Assembly (NCBI GenBank): GCA_963709485.1
Contig: CAVPWE010000001.1
Span: 248,001-312,000, forward strand
Length of the DNA: 64,000 nt
From: JAXDBM01 sp963709485
GTDB taxonomy: Bacteria; Desulfobacterota; Syntrophia; Syntrophales; Fen-1087
Reading direction: 5' to 3'
The position numbers and the translations under genes were made by a program. Every line of letters starts with the position of its first letter. Position 1 is the first letter of the stretch. A model generated the notes under the pieces. That model ran no database searches. It was not told the origin of the DNA and worked only from the letters and a program-made list of their open reading frames with translations. Positions 27,112 to 36,265 of the stretch are shown piece after piece.

Positions 27112-27146
27112 AAAATAAAGCCCGGGGGGCGTCCCCGGGCTGTTTT
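27112..27146 (-). terminator. Rho-independent terminator of the ZraP-like gene
   Basis: AGCCCGGGG (27119-27127) pairs perfectly with CCCCGGGCT (27133-27141) around a 5-base loop. On the minus strand it is followed by TTATTTTG. It lies about 25 bases after the ZraP-like stop codon. Confidence 0.85.
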
Positions 27147-27165
27147 GCGTGGTTTCAAAGGAAGT

Positions 27166-27699
27166 TTACCGATTGCCGCGTGGGCCCGGCCCGGGACCGA
27201 ATCCCGGTCCGCCGCCAGGACCGCCGGGACCGCCGATGCAAGGGCCGCCCATGCCTCGGCCTCTGTGACCGCCATAGGCCTGGAACTTGGTGCGCTGTTC
27301 CGGAGTCAGCAGATTGAATACGTCAAGCCGATGACTGGTCCGCTTATCTTCGAGCTGATCCCTCAGCGCCCTGATTTCCTTCTGCACCGACATGATTTTG
27401 TTCTGGTCCGGGCTGGTCTGCAGCCAGAGCAGTTTCAGTTCGGCGCGCTTGCTGAACATCTTGTCGCGAAGGGGTGTGACGTCCTTCAGATGGGTCTCGC
27501 GCAGCACCTTGATCTTTTCCGTCTGCTCCGCCGTCAGGTTGAGCTGGGATGCGGCGGGAATCGGTCCGTCACCCTGATTGTAGCAGGGGCGCCCGCCGTG
27601 TCCGCGGCCCCACCCGCCCCCCGGCCCGAAGGCGAAGGCGGTTGCAGTTAGGGCCGTCGAAATCAGCACGGCCGCAAATACCATCGATACTTTCTTCAT
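27166..27699 (-). CDS. Spy/CpxP/ZraP-like periplasmic stress protein
   Basis: The 177-residue protein has a signal peptide (about residues 1-23), a Gly/Arg/His-rich start, a helical core with the family motifs LTAEQTEKI near residue 55 and LTPEQRTKF near residue 128, and a Gly/Pro tail. Spy, CpxP and ZraP are periplasmic chaperones or metal-binding accessory proteins. It lies divergent from a sensor kinase and sigma-54 response-regulator pair, as zraP does from zraSR in E. coli, and has its own sigma-54 promoter. GAAAGGAGAATGAAAG precedes the ATG. The metal is unproven. Confidence 0.87.
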   Translation of the reverse strand: MKKVSMVFAAVLISTALTATAFAFGPGGGWGRGHGGRPCYNQGDGPIPAASQLNLTAEQTEKIKVLRETHLKDVTPLRDKMFSKRAELKLLWLQTSPDQNKIMSVQKEIRALRDQLEDKRTSHRLDVFNLLTPEQRTKFQAYGGHRGRGMGGPCIGGPGGPGGGPGFGPGPGPRGNR

Positions 27700-27748
27700 C
27701 TTTCATTCTCCTTTCAGAATTGATTGTCCTTTGTTTTGCAATGATTAG

Positions 27749-27764
27749 AGCAACAGATGTGCCA
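27749..27764 (-). promoter_or_regulatory. Sigma-54 promoter of the ZraP-like gene
   Basis: Read on the minus strand, TGGCAC, five bases, then TTGCT matches the sigma-54 -24/-12 consensus exactly at the conserved positions. It lies about 50 bases upstream of the ZraP-like ATG, placing transcription start near 27737. Confidence 0.88.
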
Positions 27765-27776
27765 ACTTCGGAACAA

Positions 27777-27798
27777 GCTGCCGGCGTAGGCCGGCAGC
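27777..27798. promoter_or_regulatory. Palindrome upstream of the sigma-54 promoter
   Basis: GCTGCCGGC (27777-27785) and GCCGGCAGC (27790-27798) form a perfect inverted repeat with a 4-base centre, 12 bases upstream of the -24 box. It could be a binding site for the NtrC-type regulator encoded nearby, though sigma-54 activator sites usually lie further upstream. A transcript hairpin is an alternative. Confidence 0.5.
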
Positions 27799-28067
27799 GC
27801 CGTGAAAAACCCCCTTGCGGCCGTGTTTCATAATATTTAACCACAGGATACAAAAGGCGATTCATCCTTTCATCGCTTTGCTTAAAATAAACATCATGAA
27901 CCATGCCATTCCGGTTCAGGATCCTTCCGATATCCATGAATATCAAAAAACACTGTATCGTAAGTATCCACTTGTGGTATGCAGTCGGATAATAAGTATC
28001 CATGTAATCATCGATTCTTGAGATAGCGACAAAGTGAATTTTTTGCCGGCATTCGGTGTTCGACGTA

Positions 28068-29819
28068 ATGATCAAAAAACCCTCCAGGCTCCATAGCAAG
28101 CGCTGGGTCGGGGTTTCACCCTGGGTCATCATCGGGGCGGTGTTCGTTCTGGTCCCCATCTTCATTTTTATGACCCAGCAGAGCCTCAACCGACAGCGGG
28201 ACCATACGATGAAGCTCCTCGTGGAGAAGGGCGCCGCGCTGATCCGGTCTTTCGAGGCGGGCGCGAGAACCGGCGTCGGCCTCCGGTGGGGGCAATTCCA
28301 GCTGCAGAAGCTCCTCATGGAAATGGCGCAGCAGCCCGATATCGACTACCTGATCGTAACGGATGTCAAGGGCGTCATCCTGGCCGACAGCGATCCCTCA
28401 CTGATCGGAGAGACCTACGGCACAGACCTTGATCTCGAGAACGTCTCCCGTTCGAATCAGCCCCGATGGCGCCGGGTGCCCAATGCGGAAGGTGCGGATA
28501 CCTTTGAAATCTACCGCCAGTTCAAACCGGCCCGGGACGATGCGGAGGCGTTTCGGGACCGGATCCGGCCGGAGCAGAAACCGTTTGCCCGAAATAATGA
28601 AGCTTCGTCTCTTTCGGAAGGCCTGGTTATTTTCGTCGGTCTGGATATGGGGCCGGTGGAGACCGCCCGGAAAGAGGACAATCGCCATACCATCATGATG
28701 GCGGCAGCTTTACTGCTGATCGGCATGTCCGGCATCATTTCCCTGATGCTGGCCCAGGGTTATCGCTCCGCGCAGACGTCGCTGTCGCGGGTCCGGGCTT
28801 TTTCTGACAACCTGGTGAAGCATATGCCCATGGGTCTCGCGGCGATCGACGGGACCGGCCGGATCACCGCCTTCAATGAAACCGCCGCATCGATCCTCCG
28901 CCGGAATGCCGCCGGCGCCGTCGGCCGAAAGGCCGAAGAGATCCTGCCGGGGGACTTTCATGACCTTCTGGGTGCGGCAGAGCTGGAAAAGGGGGTCCTC
29001 GAAAAGGAGATCGATTGCCGAATGGCGGAGGGACCGGTTGTCCCTCTGGATGTTATTGCTACGGCGCTGGAAGGCGAAGCAGGCGGGCGCGAAACGGTCG
29101 TGCTGTTCCGGGACGTCACGGAGATCCGCCAGTTGAAGAGCGAGGTCGCCCGGAGCCAGCGCCTCGCCTCGCTCGGAAGCCTGGCCGCCGGTGTGGCCCA
29201 CGAGATCCGGAATCCGCTCAGCTCCATCAAGGGATTCGCCACCTACTTCAAGGAACGGTACCGGGACAATCCCGAGGACGGCAGAACTGCGGATATCATG
29301 GTGCAGGAAGTGGACCGGCTGAACCGGGTCATCGGCCAACTGCTCGACTATGCCCGGCCCATGACCATGAACCGGCAGGCGAATCCCGTCCAGACGGTTG
29401 TCCGGCATGCCCTGCGGATGATCGAAGGCGAGGCCCGCGAGAAGGGGATTGCCGTCGAGGCGGACCTGCCGGATGGCGTGGTCCCCTTGAGCATCGATCC
29501 GGACCGGATCAAGCAGGTGTTCCTCAACCTTTTCCTGAACGCCCTCGGGGCCATGGAAAAGGGCGGGGTCCTGTCCGTCCATCTGTCTGAACAGCCGGAC
29601 CGGTACGTCCGGATCGAGGTGCGGGACACGGGGTCGGGCATCGATCCGAAGGACCTGGGGAGGATCTTCGACCCATACTTCACCACGAAGCCCTCCGGCA
29701 CCGGCCTGGGGCTCGCCATCGTGCAGAAGATCGTTGAAGCCCACGGCGGCGCGGTCCATGCGGCCAGCGCTCCCGGTCGGGGCACGACCGTTTCGGTCCT
29801 GCTCCCCCGTGCCGACTGA
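28068..29819 (+). CDS. ZraS-like sensor histidine kinase
   Basis: This 583-residue inner-membrane kinase has TM1 (about residues 20-38), a periplasmic sensor domain, TM2 (about 205-225), a PAS region (LVKHMPMGLAAIDGTGRITA), a HisKA dimerisation domain with phospho-acceptor His378 in GVAHEIRNPLSS, and an ATP-binding domain with NLFLNALGAM, RDTGSGIDP and GTGLGLAIVQ. The ATG at 28068 is chosen over a GTG four codons earlier; neither has a strong ribosome site. It is divergent from the ZraP-like gene and upstream of the response regulator. By analogy with ZraS it may sense metal or envelope stress. Confidence 0.9.
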   Translation: MIKKPSRLHSKRWVGVSPWVIIGAVFVLVPIFIFMTQQSLNRQRDHTMKLLVEKGAALIRSFEAGARTGVGLRWGQFQLQKLLMEMAQQPDIDYLIVTDVKGVILADSDPSLIGETYGTDLDLENVSRSNQPRWRRVPNAEGADTFEIYRQFKPARDDAEAFRDRIRPEQKPFARNNEASSLSEGLVIFVGLDMGPVETARKEDNRHTIMMAAALLLIGMSGIISLMLAQGYRSAQTSLSRVRAFSDNLVKHMPMGLAAIDGTGRITAFNETAASILRRNAAGAVGRKAEEILPGDFHDLLGAAELEKGVLEKEIDCRMAEGPVVPLDVIATALEGEAGGRETVVLFRDVTEIRQLKSEVARSQRLASLGSLAAGVAHEIRNPLSSIKGFATYFKERYRDNPEDGRTADIMVQEVDRLNRVIGQLLDYARPMTMNRQANPVQTVVRHALRMIEGEAREKGIAVEADLPDGVVPLSIDPDRIKQVFLNLFLNALGAMEKGGVLSVHLSEQPDRYVRIEVRDTGSGIDPKDLGRIFDPYFTTKPSGTGLGLAIVQKIVEAHGGAVHAASAPGRGTTVSVLLPRAD

Positions 29820-29982
29820 AGGGAGTGACCGTCGAGAGAAGGTCCGATCATGATGGATCGGATGTTGGCCATCATGGCGGACTGGAAGCGAAAGTTTTGT
29901 CGTCCCGAATCCGCGCAACAGGCATCATCCCTGCAACAAATGAATTCCCGGGGATGGATTTTATGGCAGAGGTGAATGAATC

Positions 29983-31347
29983 ATGAAGGTTAAGAACGCG
30001 GTTCTGGTCGTGGACGACGATCTCGCCCACCGCACCATGCTCAGGACGCTGCTGTCCGGATGGGGTTACGCCGTCGCCGAGGCCGGCGACGGCGATGCGG
30101 CCATCGCGCAGGTTCATGAAAAGCCCTTCGACCTGATCCTCATGGATGTCCGCATGGTGAAGATTTCGGGGCTCGCGGCCCTGGCCGAAATCAAGGCCTT
30201 CAACCCCGCCATTCCCGTGATCATCATGACGGCCTACGCCTCCGTGGAAACCGCGGTGGAAGCCCTGAAGAAGGGGGCCTACGATTACCTGACCAAGCCG
30301 CTGGACTTCGATGAGTTGCGCCTGGCCATGGAAATCGCCATGGAACACCACCAACTGAAAGAGGAAAGTCGCTTGTTCCGGGAACGTCTAAGCAATCGTT
30401 TCGATCGGCGCAATCTCATCGGACGGTCCCGCGCCATGACCGCCCTGATGGAGACGGTGGCACAGGTGGCCCCCTCCGAGGCGACTGTCCTGATTACAGG
30501 AGAGTCCGGGACAGGGAAGGAAATGATCGCCGCGGCTATTCACTTCAACAGTTTTCGCAAGGGAAGCCCCTTTATAAAAATCAATTGTGCCGCCATTACG
30601 GAAACCCTCTTGGAGTCGGAGCTTTTCGGACACGAGAAGGGTTCCTTCACCGGCGCTGACCGCCGCAAGGAGGGGAAATTCCGCCAGGCCGAGGGCGGCA
30701 GCATCTTTCTCGACGAGGTCAGCGAAATGTCCCTGGGGATGCAGGTCAAGCTGCTCCGGGTCCTGCAGGAACGCGAGTTGACCCGTGTGGGCGGCGATGA
30801 AGTCGTCCGGGTGAATGTGCGGGTGATCGCAGCCACCAACCGCAACCTGATCCAGGAAATCGCGGCAGGGCGCTTTCGGGAAGATCTCTATTACCGCCTG
30901 AACGTCGTCACGCTGCACCTCCCGCCGCTTCGGGAGCGCCGGGAGGATATCCCATTACTGGCGCAGTATTTCATGACACGTTTCGCTGAGGTGAACCACA
31001 AAGCCATCAAGGGGTTTACGCCGCAGGCCATGGACCGCCTGCTGCGGCACGACTGGCCGGGAAATGTCCGGGAGCTGATGAATGCGGTGGAGCGGGCCGT
31101 CGTGATGTCGCGGTCCGAGTACCTGGACGAGGCGGTACTGCCGCTCCTCTTGCTTGCCGATGAGGGTTCATCCGGCGGAACGCAGGCGCCGCCCGCGCCG
31201 GGCGAAGCCTCGCTGGGCGAGATGGAGAAGACCACGATTCTCAAGACCCTGGAAGCCGCCGAGGGCAACAAGAGCGAAGCCGCGCGCCGGCTGGGCATCA
31301 CCCGGCGAACCCTGCACCAGAAGCTGAAAAAATGGGGGATGATGTAG
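29983..31347 (+). CDS. ZraR/NtrC-family sigma-54 response regulator
   Basis: The 454-residue regulator has a receiver domain with phospho-acceptor Asp55 (LILMDVRM), a AAA+ activator domain with Walker A GESGTGKE near residue 171, the sigma-54 contact loop as GSFTGA (usually GAFTGA), and Walker B GGSIFLDEVSEM. A Fis-type helix-turn-helix (NKSEAARRLGITRRTLHQKL) ends the protein. It follows the kinase by 163 bases. The clear sigma-54 promoter before the divergent ZraP-like gene is its most likely target. Confidence 0.93.
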   Translation: MKVKNAVLVVDDDLAHRTMLRTLLSGWGYAVAEAGDGDAAIAQVHEKPFDLILMDVRMVKISGLAALAEIKAFNPAIPVIIMTAYASVETAVEALKKGAYDYLTKPLDFDELRLAMEIAMEHHQLKEESRLFRERLSNRFDRRNLIGRSRAMTALMETVAQVAPSEATVLITGESGTGKEMIAAAIHFNSFRKGSPFIKINCAAITETLLESELFGHEKGSFTGADRRKEGKFRQAEGGSIFLDEVSEMSLGMQVKLLRVLQERELTRVGGDEVVRVNVRVIAATNRNLIQEIAAGRFREDLYYRLNVVTLHLPPLRERREDIPLLAQYFMTRFAEVNHKAIKGFTPQAMDRLLRHDWPGNVRELMNAVERAVVMSRSEYLDEAVLPLLLLADEGSSGGTQAPPAPGEASLGEMEKTTILKTLEAAEGNKSEAARRLGITRRTLHQKLKKWGMM

Positions 31348-31388
31348 CGTCGCGGTAAGCCTTTCACGAAGACCGGATCCGGGCATAC

Positions 31389-32237
31389 ATGATGAAGCGC
31401 GGCGGAACTTTTCATAAAACCTTCCTGACGGCCGTTTTTTGCGTCTGCCTCGTCAGCTTTCTGGGATGCAGCCTGATGTACTTCAAGCAGGAAAGTGTGA
31501 TCTTCTATCCCGAGGTCCTTCCGGCCGGCTTTCCGTTCTCCTTTCCGGGGCGCTTTGAGGAGCTGGCCTGGCCGGTCGAGGGCGCGGTGATCAGCGCGCT
31601 GCACTTCAAGGCGGAACAGCCGAAGGGGGCTGTCCTCTATTTCCACGGCAATGCGGGCAGCCTGAGAAGCTGGGGTGCGGTCGCCCCGGATTTCACGGGA
31701 CGCGGGTACGATGTGCTCATTCCGGATTACCGGGGGTTCGGAAAAAGCACGGGCCGGATCAGCAGTGAAAAAATGCTGCTCCGGGACGCGGAAGCCGCCT
31801 ACGAACGTCTCCGAAAAGTCTATCCGGAAAACCGGATCATCCTCTACGGGCGGTCCGTCGGCACCGGGCTGGCCGTTTATCTTGCGGCGACAAACCGGCC
31901 GCGCTTGGTGATCCTGGAATCCCCCTACGACAGTTTCCTGGACCTGGCCGCCTACCATTATCCCCTAGTCCCCCGGCCTTTGCTGCGCCTCCTGCTTCGC
32001 TATCCCCTTCGGACGGACCAATGGATTGCAAAAGTGGAATGCCCGGTTTATCTCTTTCACGGCGAATGGGATGAAATCATTCCCCATGCGTCGAGCGTAA
32101 GGCTGCTCCCCCGGATCCGGTCCGAGCGCATGCTGATCACGATCCCGTCCGGCGGACACAACGACCTGGGCGAACATGACCTGTATCAACGGCAACTGGA
32201 CCGGATCTTGAGAGGGGTCGAATCGGGCGAGAAATGA
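31389..32237 (+). CDS. Lipoprotein alpha/beta hydrolase
   Basis: The 282-residue product has a lipoprotein signal with lipobox near LVSFLGC (lipidated Cys about residue 26) and an alpha/beta-hydrolase fold of the BEM46/ABHD17 type. The oxyanion loop is YFHGNAGS, the nucleophile Ser is in YGRSVGTG near residue 158, the acid is probably the Asp in HGEWDE near residue 229, and the catalytic His is in GGHNDL near residue 257. Substrate unknown; an esterase or thioesterase acting at the envelope is possible. It starts 41 bases after the response regulator. Confidence 0.85.
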   Translation: MMKRGGTFHKTFLTAVFCVCLVSFLGCSLMYFKQESVIFYPEVLPAGFPFSFPGRFEELAWPVEGAVISALHFKAEQPKGAVLYFHGNAGSLRSWGAVAPDFTGRGYDVLIPDYRGFGKSTGRISSEKMLLRDAEAAYERLRKVYPENRIILYGRSVGTGLAVYLAATNRPRLVILESPYDSFLDLAAYHYPLVPRPLLRLLLRYPLRTDQWIAKVECPVYLFHGEWDEIIPHASSVRLLPRIRSERMLITIPSGGHNDLGEHDLYQRQLDRILRGVESGEK

Positions 32238-32309
32238 TGATGCGTCGCATGGCGGAGCGGGATCCGCTCCGGGGAAGGATGAAGCGGGCCGAAGGGGGGT
32301 GATGCGGGC

Positions 32310-33089
32310 ATGATGAAGATACTCGTCTGTGTCAGGCAGGTTCCCGATCCCGAATATCCGTTCCGGATCGACGCCTCCCGAACGGGGATTGAACCGCTTC
32401 CGCGGGAGCGGTACCGGATGAACCGCTATGATGAATTTGCCCTGGAAGAGGCCCTCCGTATCCGCGAAGTTTTTCCGGACACCCGGATCGACGCGCTTTC
32501 CGTGGGGCCGGAGAGAGCCGCCCGGACGGTCGAAAGGGCCCTGGCAATGGGCGCGGACGAGGGCATCCACATTCTCCTGGGTGACGACCGCTACCGAATG
32601 CCCCGGGAAACGGCCGCGCTGATTGCCGCTTATGCCGCGGGCGAGGGCTATGACCTCATCCTGGCGGGGGTGATGGCCGAAGATGACATGCAGGGCCAGG
32701 TCGGACCGATGGTCGCGGCCCTGCTCGACTATCCCTGGTCCACGGCGGTGATGTCCCAGAAGCTCGCGCCGAACGACCGCCGCATCGATGTGGAGCGGGA
32801 ACTGGAGGGCGGACGGCGCGAGGCCCTTGCCCTGGCGCTGCCGGCCCTGCTGACGGTGCAATCGGGCATCAACCGTCCACGTTACCCGGCGCTCTCTCAT
32901 GTGCTGCGTGCGAGATCACAGCCCCTGGTCACGATCGACGAGAAGGCAATCGTGCCGCCGGAGGCCTGGGAGTCCGTGGTGTGCCTGGAGGAGCCTGCGC
33001 CGGCGACGTCGTGCACGTTTCTGTCCGGCAGCGCCCCGGAAAAAGCGGAACAGCTCGTGCGGCGGCTGCGGGAGAAGGCATTTTTATGA
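32310..33089 (+). CDS. etfB: Electron transfer flavoprotein beta subunit
   Basis: The 259-residue product starts with KILVCVRQVPDPEYP, the EtfB signature, and has the ALAMGADEGIHI and MAEDDMQGQVGPMVA segments that bind AMP or FAD. With EtfA it passes electrons between acyl-CoA dehydrogenases (or related flavoenzymes) and a membrane quinone oxidoreductase, or bifurcates them. No acyl-CoA dehydrogenase gene is in the window. Tandem ATGs lie at 32310 and 32313. Its TGA overlaps the etfA ATG by four bases. Confidence 0.93.
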   Translation: MMKILVCVRQVPDPEYPFRIDASRTGIEPLPRERYRMNRYDEFALEEALRIREVFPDTRIDALSVGPERAARTVERALAMGADEGIHILLGDDRYRMPRETAALIAAYAAGEGYDLILAGVMAEDDMQGQVGPMVAALLDYPWSTAVMSQKLAPNDRRIDVERELEGGRREALALALPALLTVQSGINRPRYPALSHVLRARSQPLVTIDEKAIVPPEAWESVVCLEEPAPATSCTFLSGSAPEKAEQLVRRLREKAFL

Positions 33090-34102
33090 TGGACGCTCAA
33101 AATCGAATCCTGGTGGTGGCCGAGCTGCACGAGGGCGCGGTTCGGCCGGTGACGCACGAGACGATCGCCTTTGCGCGCCGGCTCGCCGGCCAGGAAGCCG
33201 GCGCCATTCGAATCGTCGTGCCGGGCTGGCATGTCCGGGATGTCGTGTGCGAGTTGGCGGACCGGACGGGCATCGATGCCATCGCACTCGAGGCGGAGAG
33301 CCTGGATCCATACAACGCCGAGACCTGGCGGCTGGCCCTGGCCGCGCTGATCCGGGAGCGGGGACCATCGCATATTTGCATTCCCCACACGTCTCGGGGC
33401 TGCGATTTTGCGCCGGCACTCGCCGCCGGGATCGGGGCATCCTGCATTACCGCCGTCGAGGGCATCTGTGGCGAGCGGGATTCTCCCACCTTTGTCCGCT
33501 CGATTTTCAACGGGAAGATGCGGATGCGGGTTCGCGCCAATCGGGGCATCGCCGTTCTGACCGTTCTGCCGGGCGCATTCCCGGCCGAATCTCCCCCGGG
33601 GCCGCTTCCTGAAAAACGAAAGGCAGGGGTGGAAATCCTGCGGGCGCCGGCCTCCCATCAAAGAATCCGCGCGCTCGGCGTCCTGGCGGCCGGGGAGGAG
33701 AACCTCGACCTGGCGCTTGCCGACACGGTCGTATCCGCCGGCCGGGGGATCGGAGGGGAGGAAAACCTTGCGCTGATCCGGCAACTGGCCGGCCTCTTTT
33801 CGAAGTCCGCCGTCGGCTGTTCGCGGACGGTCTGCGATCGCGGCTGGCTGGGTTATGGGCATCAGATCGGACTGACGGGGAAAACGGTGTCGCCGAGACT
33901 CTACATCGCCTGCGGCATCTCCGGGGCCGCTCAGCATCTGGCGGGCATGCGCGGATCGAAGCATGTCGTGGCGATCAACACGGATCCCGGCGCGGCGATT
34001 TTTCGGGCGGCCGATGTCGGGATCGTGGAAGACCTGACGACGTTCATCCCGCTGGTTGTCGCACGATGCCGGCCCCGTTCGGGCACACCCGGTGATCCCT
34101 GA
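33086..34102 (+). CDS. etfA: Electron transfer flavoprotein alpha subunit
   Basis: The 338-residue protein has an N-terminal alpha domain (RILVVAELHEGAVRPVTHE) and the C-terminal FAD domain with SRTVCDRGWLGYGHQIGLTG and YIACGISGAAQHLAGM, ending in INTDPGAAIFRAADVGIV. This is diagnostic for EtfA. The ATG at 33086 overlaps the etfB stop (ATGA). Compared with bifurcating EtfA no extra N-terminal ferredoxin is present. It converges on the orphan kinase gene 39 bases away. Confidence 0.94.
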   Translation: MMDAQNRILVVAELHEGAVRPVTHETIAFARRLAGQEAGAIRIVVPGWHVRDVVCELADRTGIDAIALEAESLDPYNAETWRLALAALIRERGPSHICIPHTSRGCDFAPALAAGIGASCITAVEGICGERDSPTFVRSIFNGKMRMRVRANRGIAVLTVLPGAFPAESPPGPLPEKRKAGVEILRAPASHQRIRALGVLAAGEENLDLALADTVVSAGRGIGGEENLALIRQLAGLFSKSAVGCSRTVCDRGWLGYGHQIGLTGKTVSPRLYIACGISGAAQHLAGMRGSKHVVAINTDPGAAIFRAADVGIVEDLTTFIPLVVARCRPRSGTPGDP

Positions 34103-34141
34103 ATTGCAGCAGACCCGTGAAGGAATGATTCCGTAAAGGGA

Positions 34142-35671
34142 TCAGGACGTGCCGGGAGCGGATGTTTCCGGCTGGCTGACGTTCATGACGGGGAAATACA
34201 GGAACACCTCTGTTCCGGCGCCGGGCCGGCTCCGGATGTCCATCCGGCCGCCGTGGATTTTCGCGATGTCCTGCACGATCGCAAGCCCCAGCCCGCGAAG
34301 CCCTTCGTCGGTGCGGGTGCTGAAGAAGGGCTCGCGAACTTTTTCCAGCAGCGTTGCCGGGATGCCCGGCCCCGTGTCCGCGACCCCGATGGCAACCTGG
34401 TGCTGCGGCTTTTCGGCAAAGGCGGAAAGGACGATCCCGCCGCCGTCCGGCATGGCTTCCACGGCATTCTGGACCAGATTGAACAGCGCGGTCTGCAGGC
34501 GGTGGCGGTCCGCGTAGAGGCACGGCAGGTCCGGCTCCTCCCGGACGGTGAGCGCAATGCCCGCTTTCTGCATCAGCGGCTCCACCAGGGGGACGGTCTC
34601 GCTGAAGACATCGTGAATCTTCAGGACCTCGAAGTGAGGCTCCGGCGGGCGGGTTGCGCGCCGCACGTTCTGGATGACCGTGTTGAGCCGCTCGGTCTGC
34701 TGGACGATCAGCTCCAGCTTTCGCCCCACATCGGGCGGCCAGTCGCCTCGCTCCAGCAGCAGCCTGGCCATGCCGGCAATGGAGTGCAGCGGGGTGCCCA
34801 GGTCGTGGGCCAGGGTCGCGGTCAGGTGCCCCAGGGCGGTCAGCTGCTGAAGCTGGTTCACCTGCTTCTGCAGCTGAACAACCTTGAGCGTCGCTTCCTG
34901 GACGCGCTCCTCCAGGCGGCGGTTCAACTCCTGGTTGTGCGCAAGGACCTGCTCGATCTCATGGGCCATTTCGTTGAAGTGGGTGGCCAGTTGCCCCCAT
35001 TCATCCATCCGTTTCAGAGGGATCCGCTTGACATATTGACCTGCCTGGAATTCGTCGATCGTGCGGATGATGACGCCGAGAGGGCGCGCAATCAGCCAGC
35101 GGTAGCTGATGGCAAGAATCAGCAGAATGGCCAGCAGCAGGCCTCCGGTGCTGAAGATCAGCAAGCGCTGGGCGCGCGTGAGGATTTCCGCGTTGGCCTG
35201 GGAAAAGACAATGACGCCGATCACGACCTTCGTGTTCTCCCGCTTGTCGGGCAGTTCGGGGTAAAGCAGCCCCAGGGCCTCCCCGCCGTCGGTGTTGAGC
35301 TTGATGTACTGCGGCTTCAGAATGTCGGCGGCTTTGCCCACCGTCGGTTCCGGCCATTCATAAGAGACGCGCCCGGCGCCGGCAATGAAGTCCACGTCAC
35401 CGAAGCGGTTGATGGAATAAATGTCGATTCGCCCCAGGTTGGCGTCGTCCTGGACGAGATCTTTCAGGGCGTTGTCGAGGGCGGACAAACCGCGGCGGGT
35501 GGGGAAAAACTGGTAGTAGGTGCTGACCGTATCGGCCATCCCAGTCATGGTTTTGACCTGCTGCTCGTTCAGGATTCTGTCCAGCGCCCTGAGCTGGATC
35601 CATCCCCACACGGACATGGTCAGGGCCAGCCCCAGGATGGTCAGGATCATCAGTCGCGTGCGAAGGGTCAT
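34142..35671 (-). CDS. Orphan sensor histidine kinase with HAMP domain
   Basis: The 509-residue kinase has TM1 (about residues 8-28), an extracytoplasmic sensor domain, TM2 (about 170-193), a HAMP domain, a coiled coil (about 235-280, QVLAHNQELNRRLEERVQEA), HisKA with His289 in LAHDLGTPLHSI and an ATPase domain with NLVQNAVEAM, VADTGPGIP and GLGLAIVQDIAKIHGG. No response-regulator gene is adjacent. The coiled-coil linker and LGTPLHSI H-box resemble kinases that feed shared regulators. The signal is unknown. Confidence 0.9.
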   Translation of the reverse strand: MTLRTRLMILTILGLALTMSVWGWIQLRALDRILNEQQVKTMTGMADTVSTYYQFFPTRRGLSALDNALKDLVQDDANLGRIDIYSINRFGDVDFIAGAGRVSYEWPEPTVGKAADILKPQYIKLNTDGGEALGLLYPELPDKRENTKVVIGVIVFSQANAEILTRAQRLLIFSTGGLLLAILLILAISYRWLIARPLGVIIRTIDEFQAGQYVKRIPLKRMDEWGQLATHFNEMAHEIEQVLAHNQELNRRLEERVQEATLKVVQLQKQVNQLQQLTALGHLTATLAHDLGTPLHSIAGMARLLLERGDWPPDVGRKLELIVQQTERLNTVIQNVRRATRPPEPHFEVLKIHDVFSETVPLVEPLMQKAGIALTVREEPDLPCLYADRHRLQTALFNLVQNAVEAMPDGGGIVLSAFAEKPQHQVAIGVADTGPGIPATLLEKVREPFFSTRTDEGLRGLGLAIVQDIAKIHGGRMDIRSRPGAGTEVFLYFPVMNVSQPETSAPGTS

Positions 35672-35735
35672 TCAAATCCTTTGAAAGGCTGTTTTGGCAT
35701 GGCGCATTATAAAGGGCATGGAATGAAAAAGCACA

Positions 35736-35773
35736 TGAAAAAGGGGCATGAAGACCCTGTCTTGATGCCCCTG
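35736..35773 (-). terminator. Rho-independent terminator of the small secreted protein gene
   Basis: Read on the minus strand, AGGGGCAT pairs with ATGCCCCT, with a nested AAGAC/GTCTT pair inside, followed by TTTTTC. It lies about 25 bases past the stop codon at 35797. Confidence 0.82.
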
Positions 35774-35796
35774 AAAAAACGGGAATGGTCGATGGA

Positions 35797-36180
35797 TCAT
35801 TTTGCTGCCGGTGCTCCGGCCGCCGGCAGCGGATTGCCCGCCGCGGGTTTTTTGACCGGAATGTTGACCGCCTTGACAACCCGGGTCGCGATCATTTTTC
35901 CATCCTTCTCCACGTAGCTGACCCGCACCCGGTCGCCCGCCTTGAATTTGACCGGTTTTTCCAGCACGAATTCCATCGTTTCAACTTTATCCTTGATCTT
36001 TCTTTCGATTTTCAGCGCGGTATCGGAGATCTCCAGGATGATTCCGGGCGCCCGCATCTTGGTGATTTTGTCGGCCTTGGCCGCCGCCGCCGGCGCTTTT
36101 GAAACAGGCGGATCGGCCGCAAAGGCCCAAGCAAAAAGAAGGAAAACCAACCCTGCCGCAATGAGCATCCATCGTCTCAT
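35797..36180 (-). CDS. Small secreted protein, OB/SH3-like beta domain
   Basis: The 127-residue protein has a signal peptide (MRRWMLIAAGLVFLLFAWA, cleavage near AFA), an Ala/Lys-rich linker, and a small beta domain (IILEISDTALKIERKI, then FKAGDRVRVSYVEKDGK) resembling secreted OB-fold or DUF5666-like proteins. The tail is Pro/Ala-rich. Function unknown. The ATG at 36180 has GGAGG seven bases upstream; an earlier in-frame ATG lacks one. A strong terminator follows and a long inverted repeat lies about 90 bases upstream. Confidence 0.7.
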   Translation of the reverse strand: MRRWMLIAAGLVFLLFAWAFAADPPVSKAPAAAAKADKITKMRAPGIILEISDTALKIERKIKDKVETMEFVLEKPVKFKAGDRVRVSYVEKDGKMIATRVVKAVNIPVKKPAAGNPLPAAGAPAAK

Positions 36181-36265
36181 CTTTCTGCCTCCATTCATTT
36201 TTCCCATGCTTCATTCCATTGGTCGAAGAAACTCATCAAGCAATCTGCATACCATCCGAATGATT

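Larger units (their letters stand above)
27700..28067. other. Divergent regulatory region between ZraP-like and kinase genes
   Basis: These 368 bases contain no gene. They hold a sigma-54 promoter and a 22-bp palindrome on the ZraP side. On the kinase side are two copies of AAGTATCCA (about 27963 and 27994) that might be regulator sites. No clear promoter for the kinase gene was seen. Confidence 0.6.

Noticed and set aside
28710..29918. Open frame of about 400 codons antisense to the ZraS-like kinase
   Set aside because: Shadow frame; the kinase on the other strand has all its domains.
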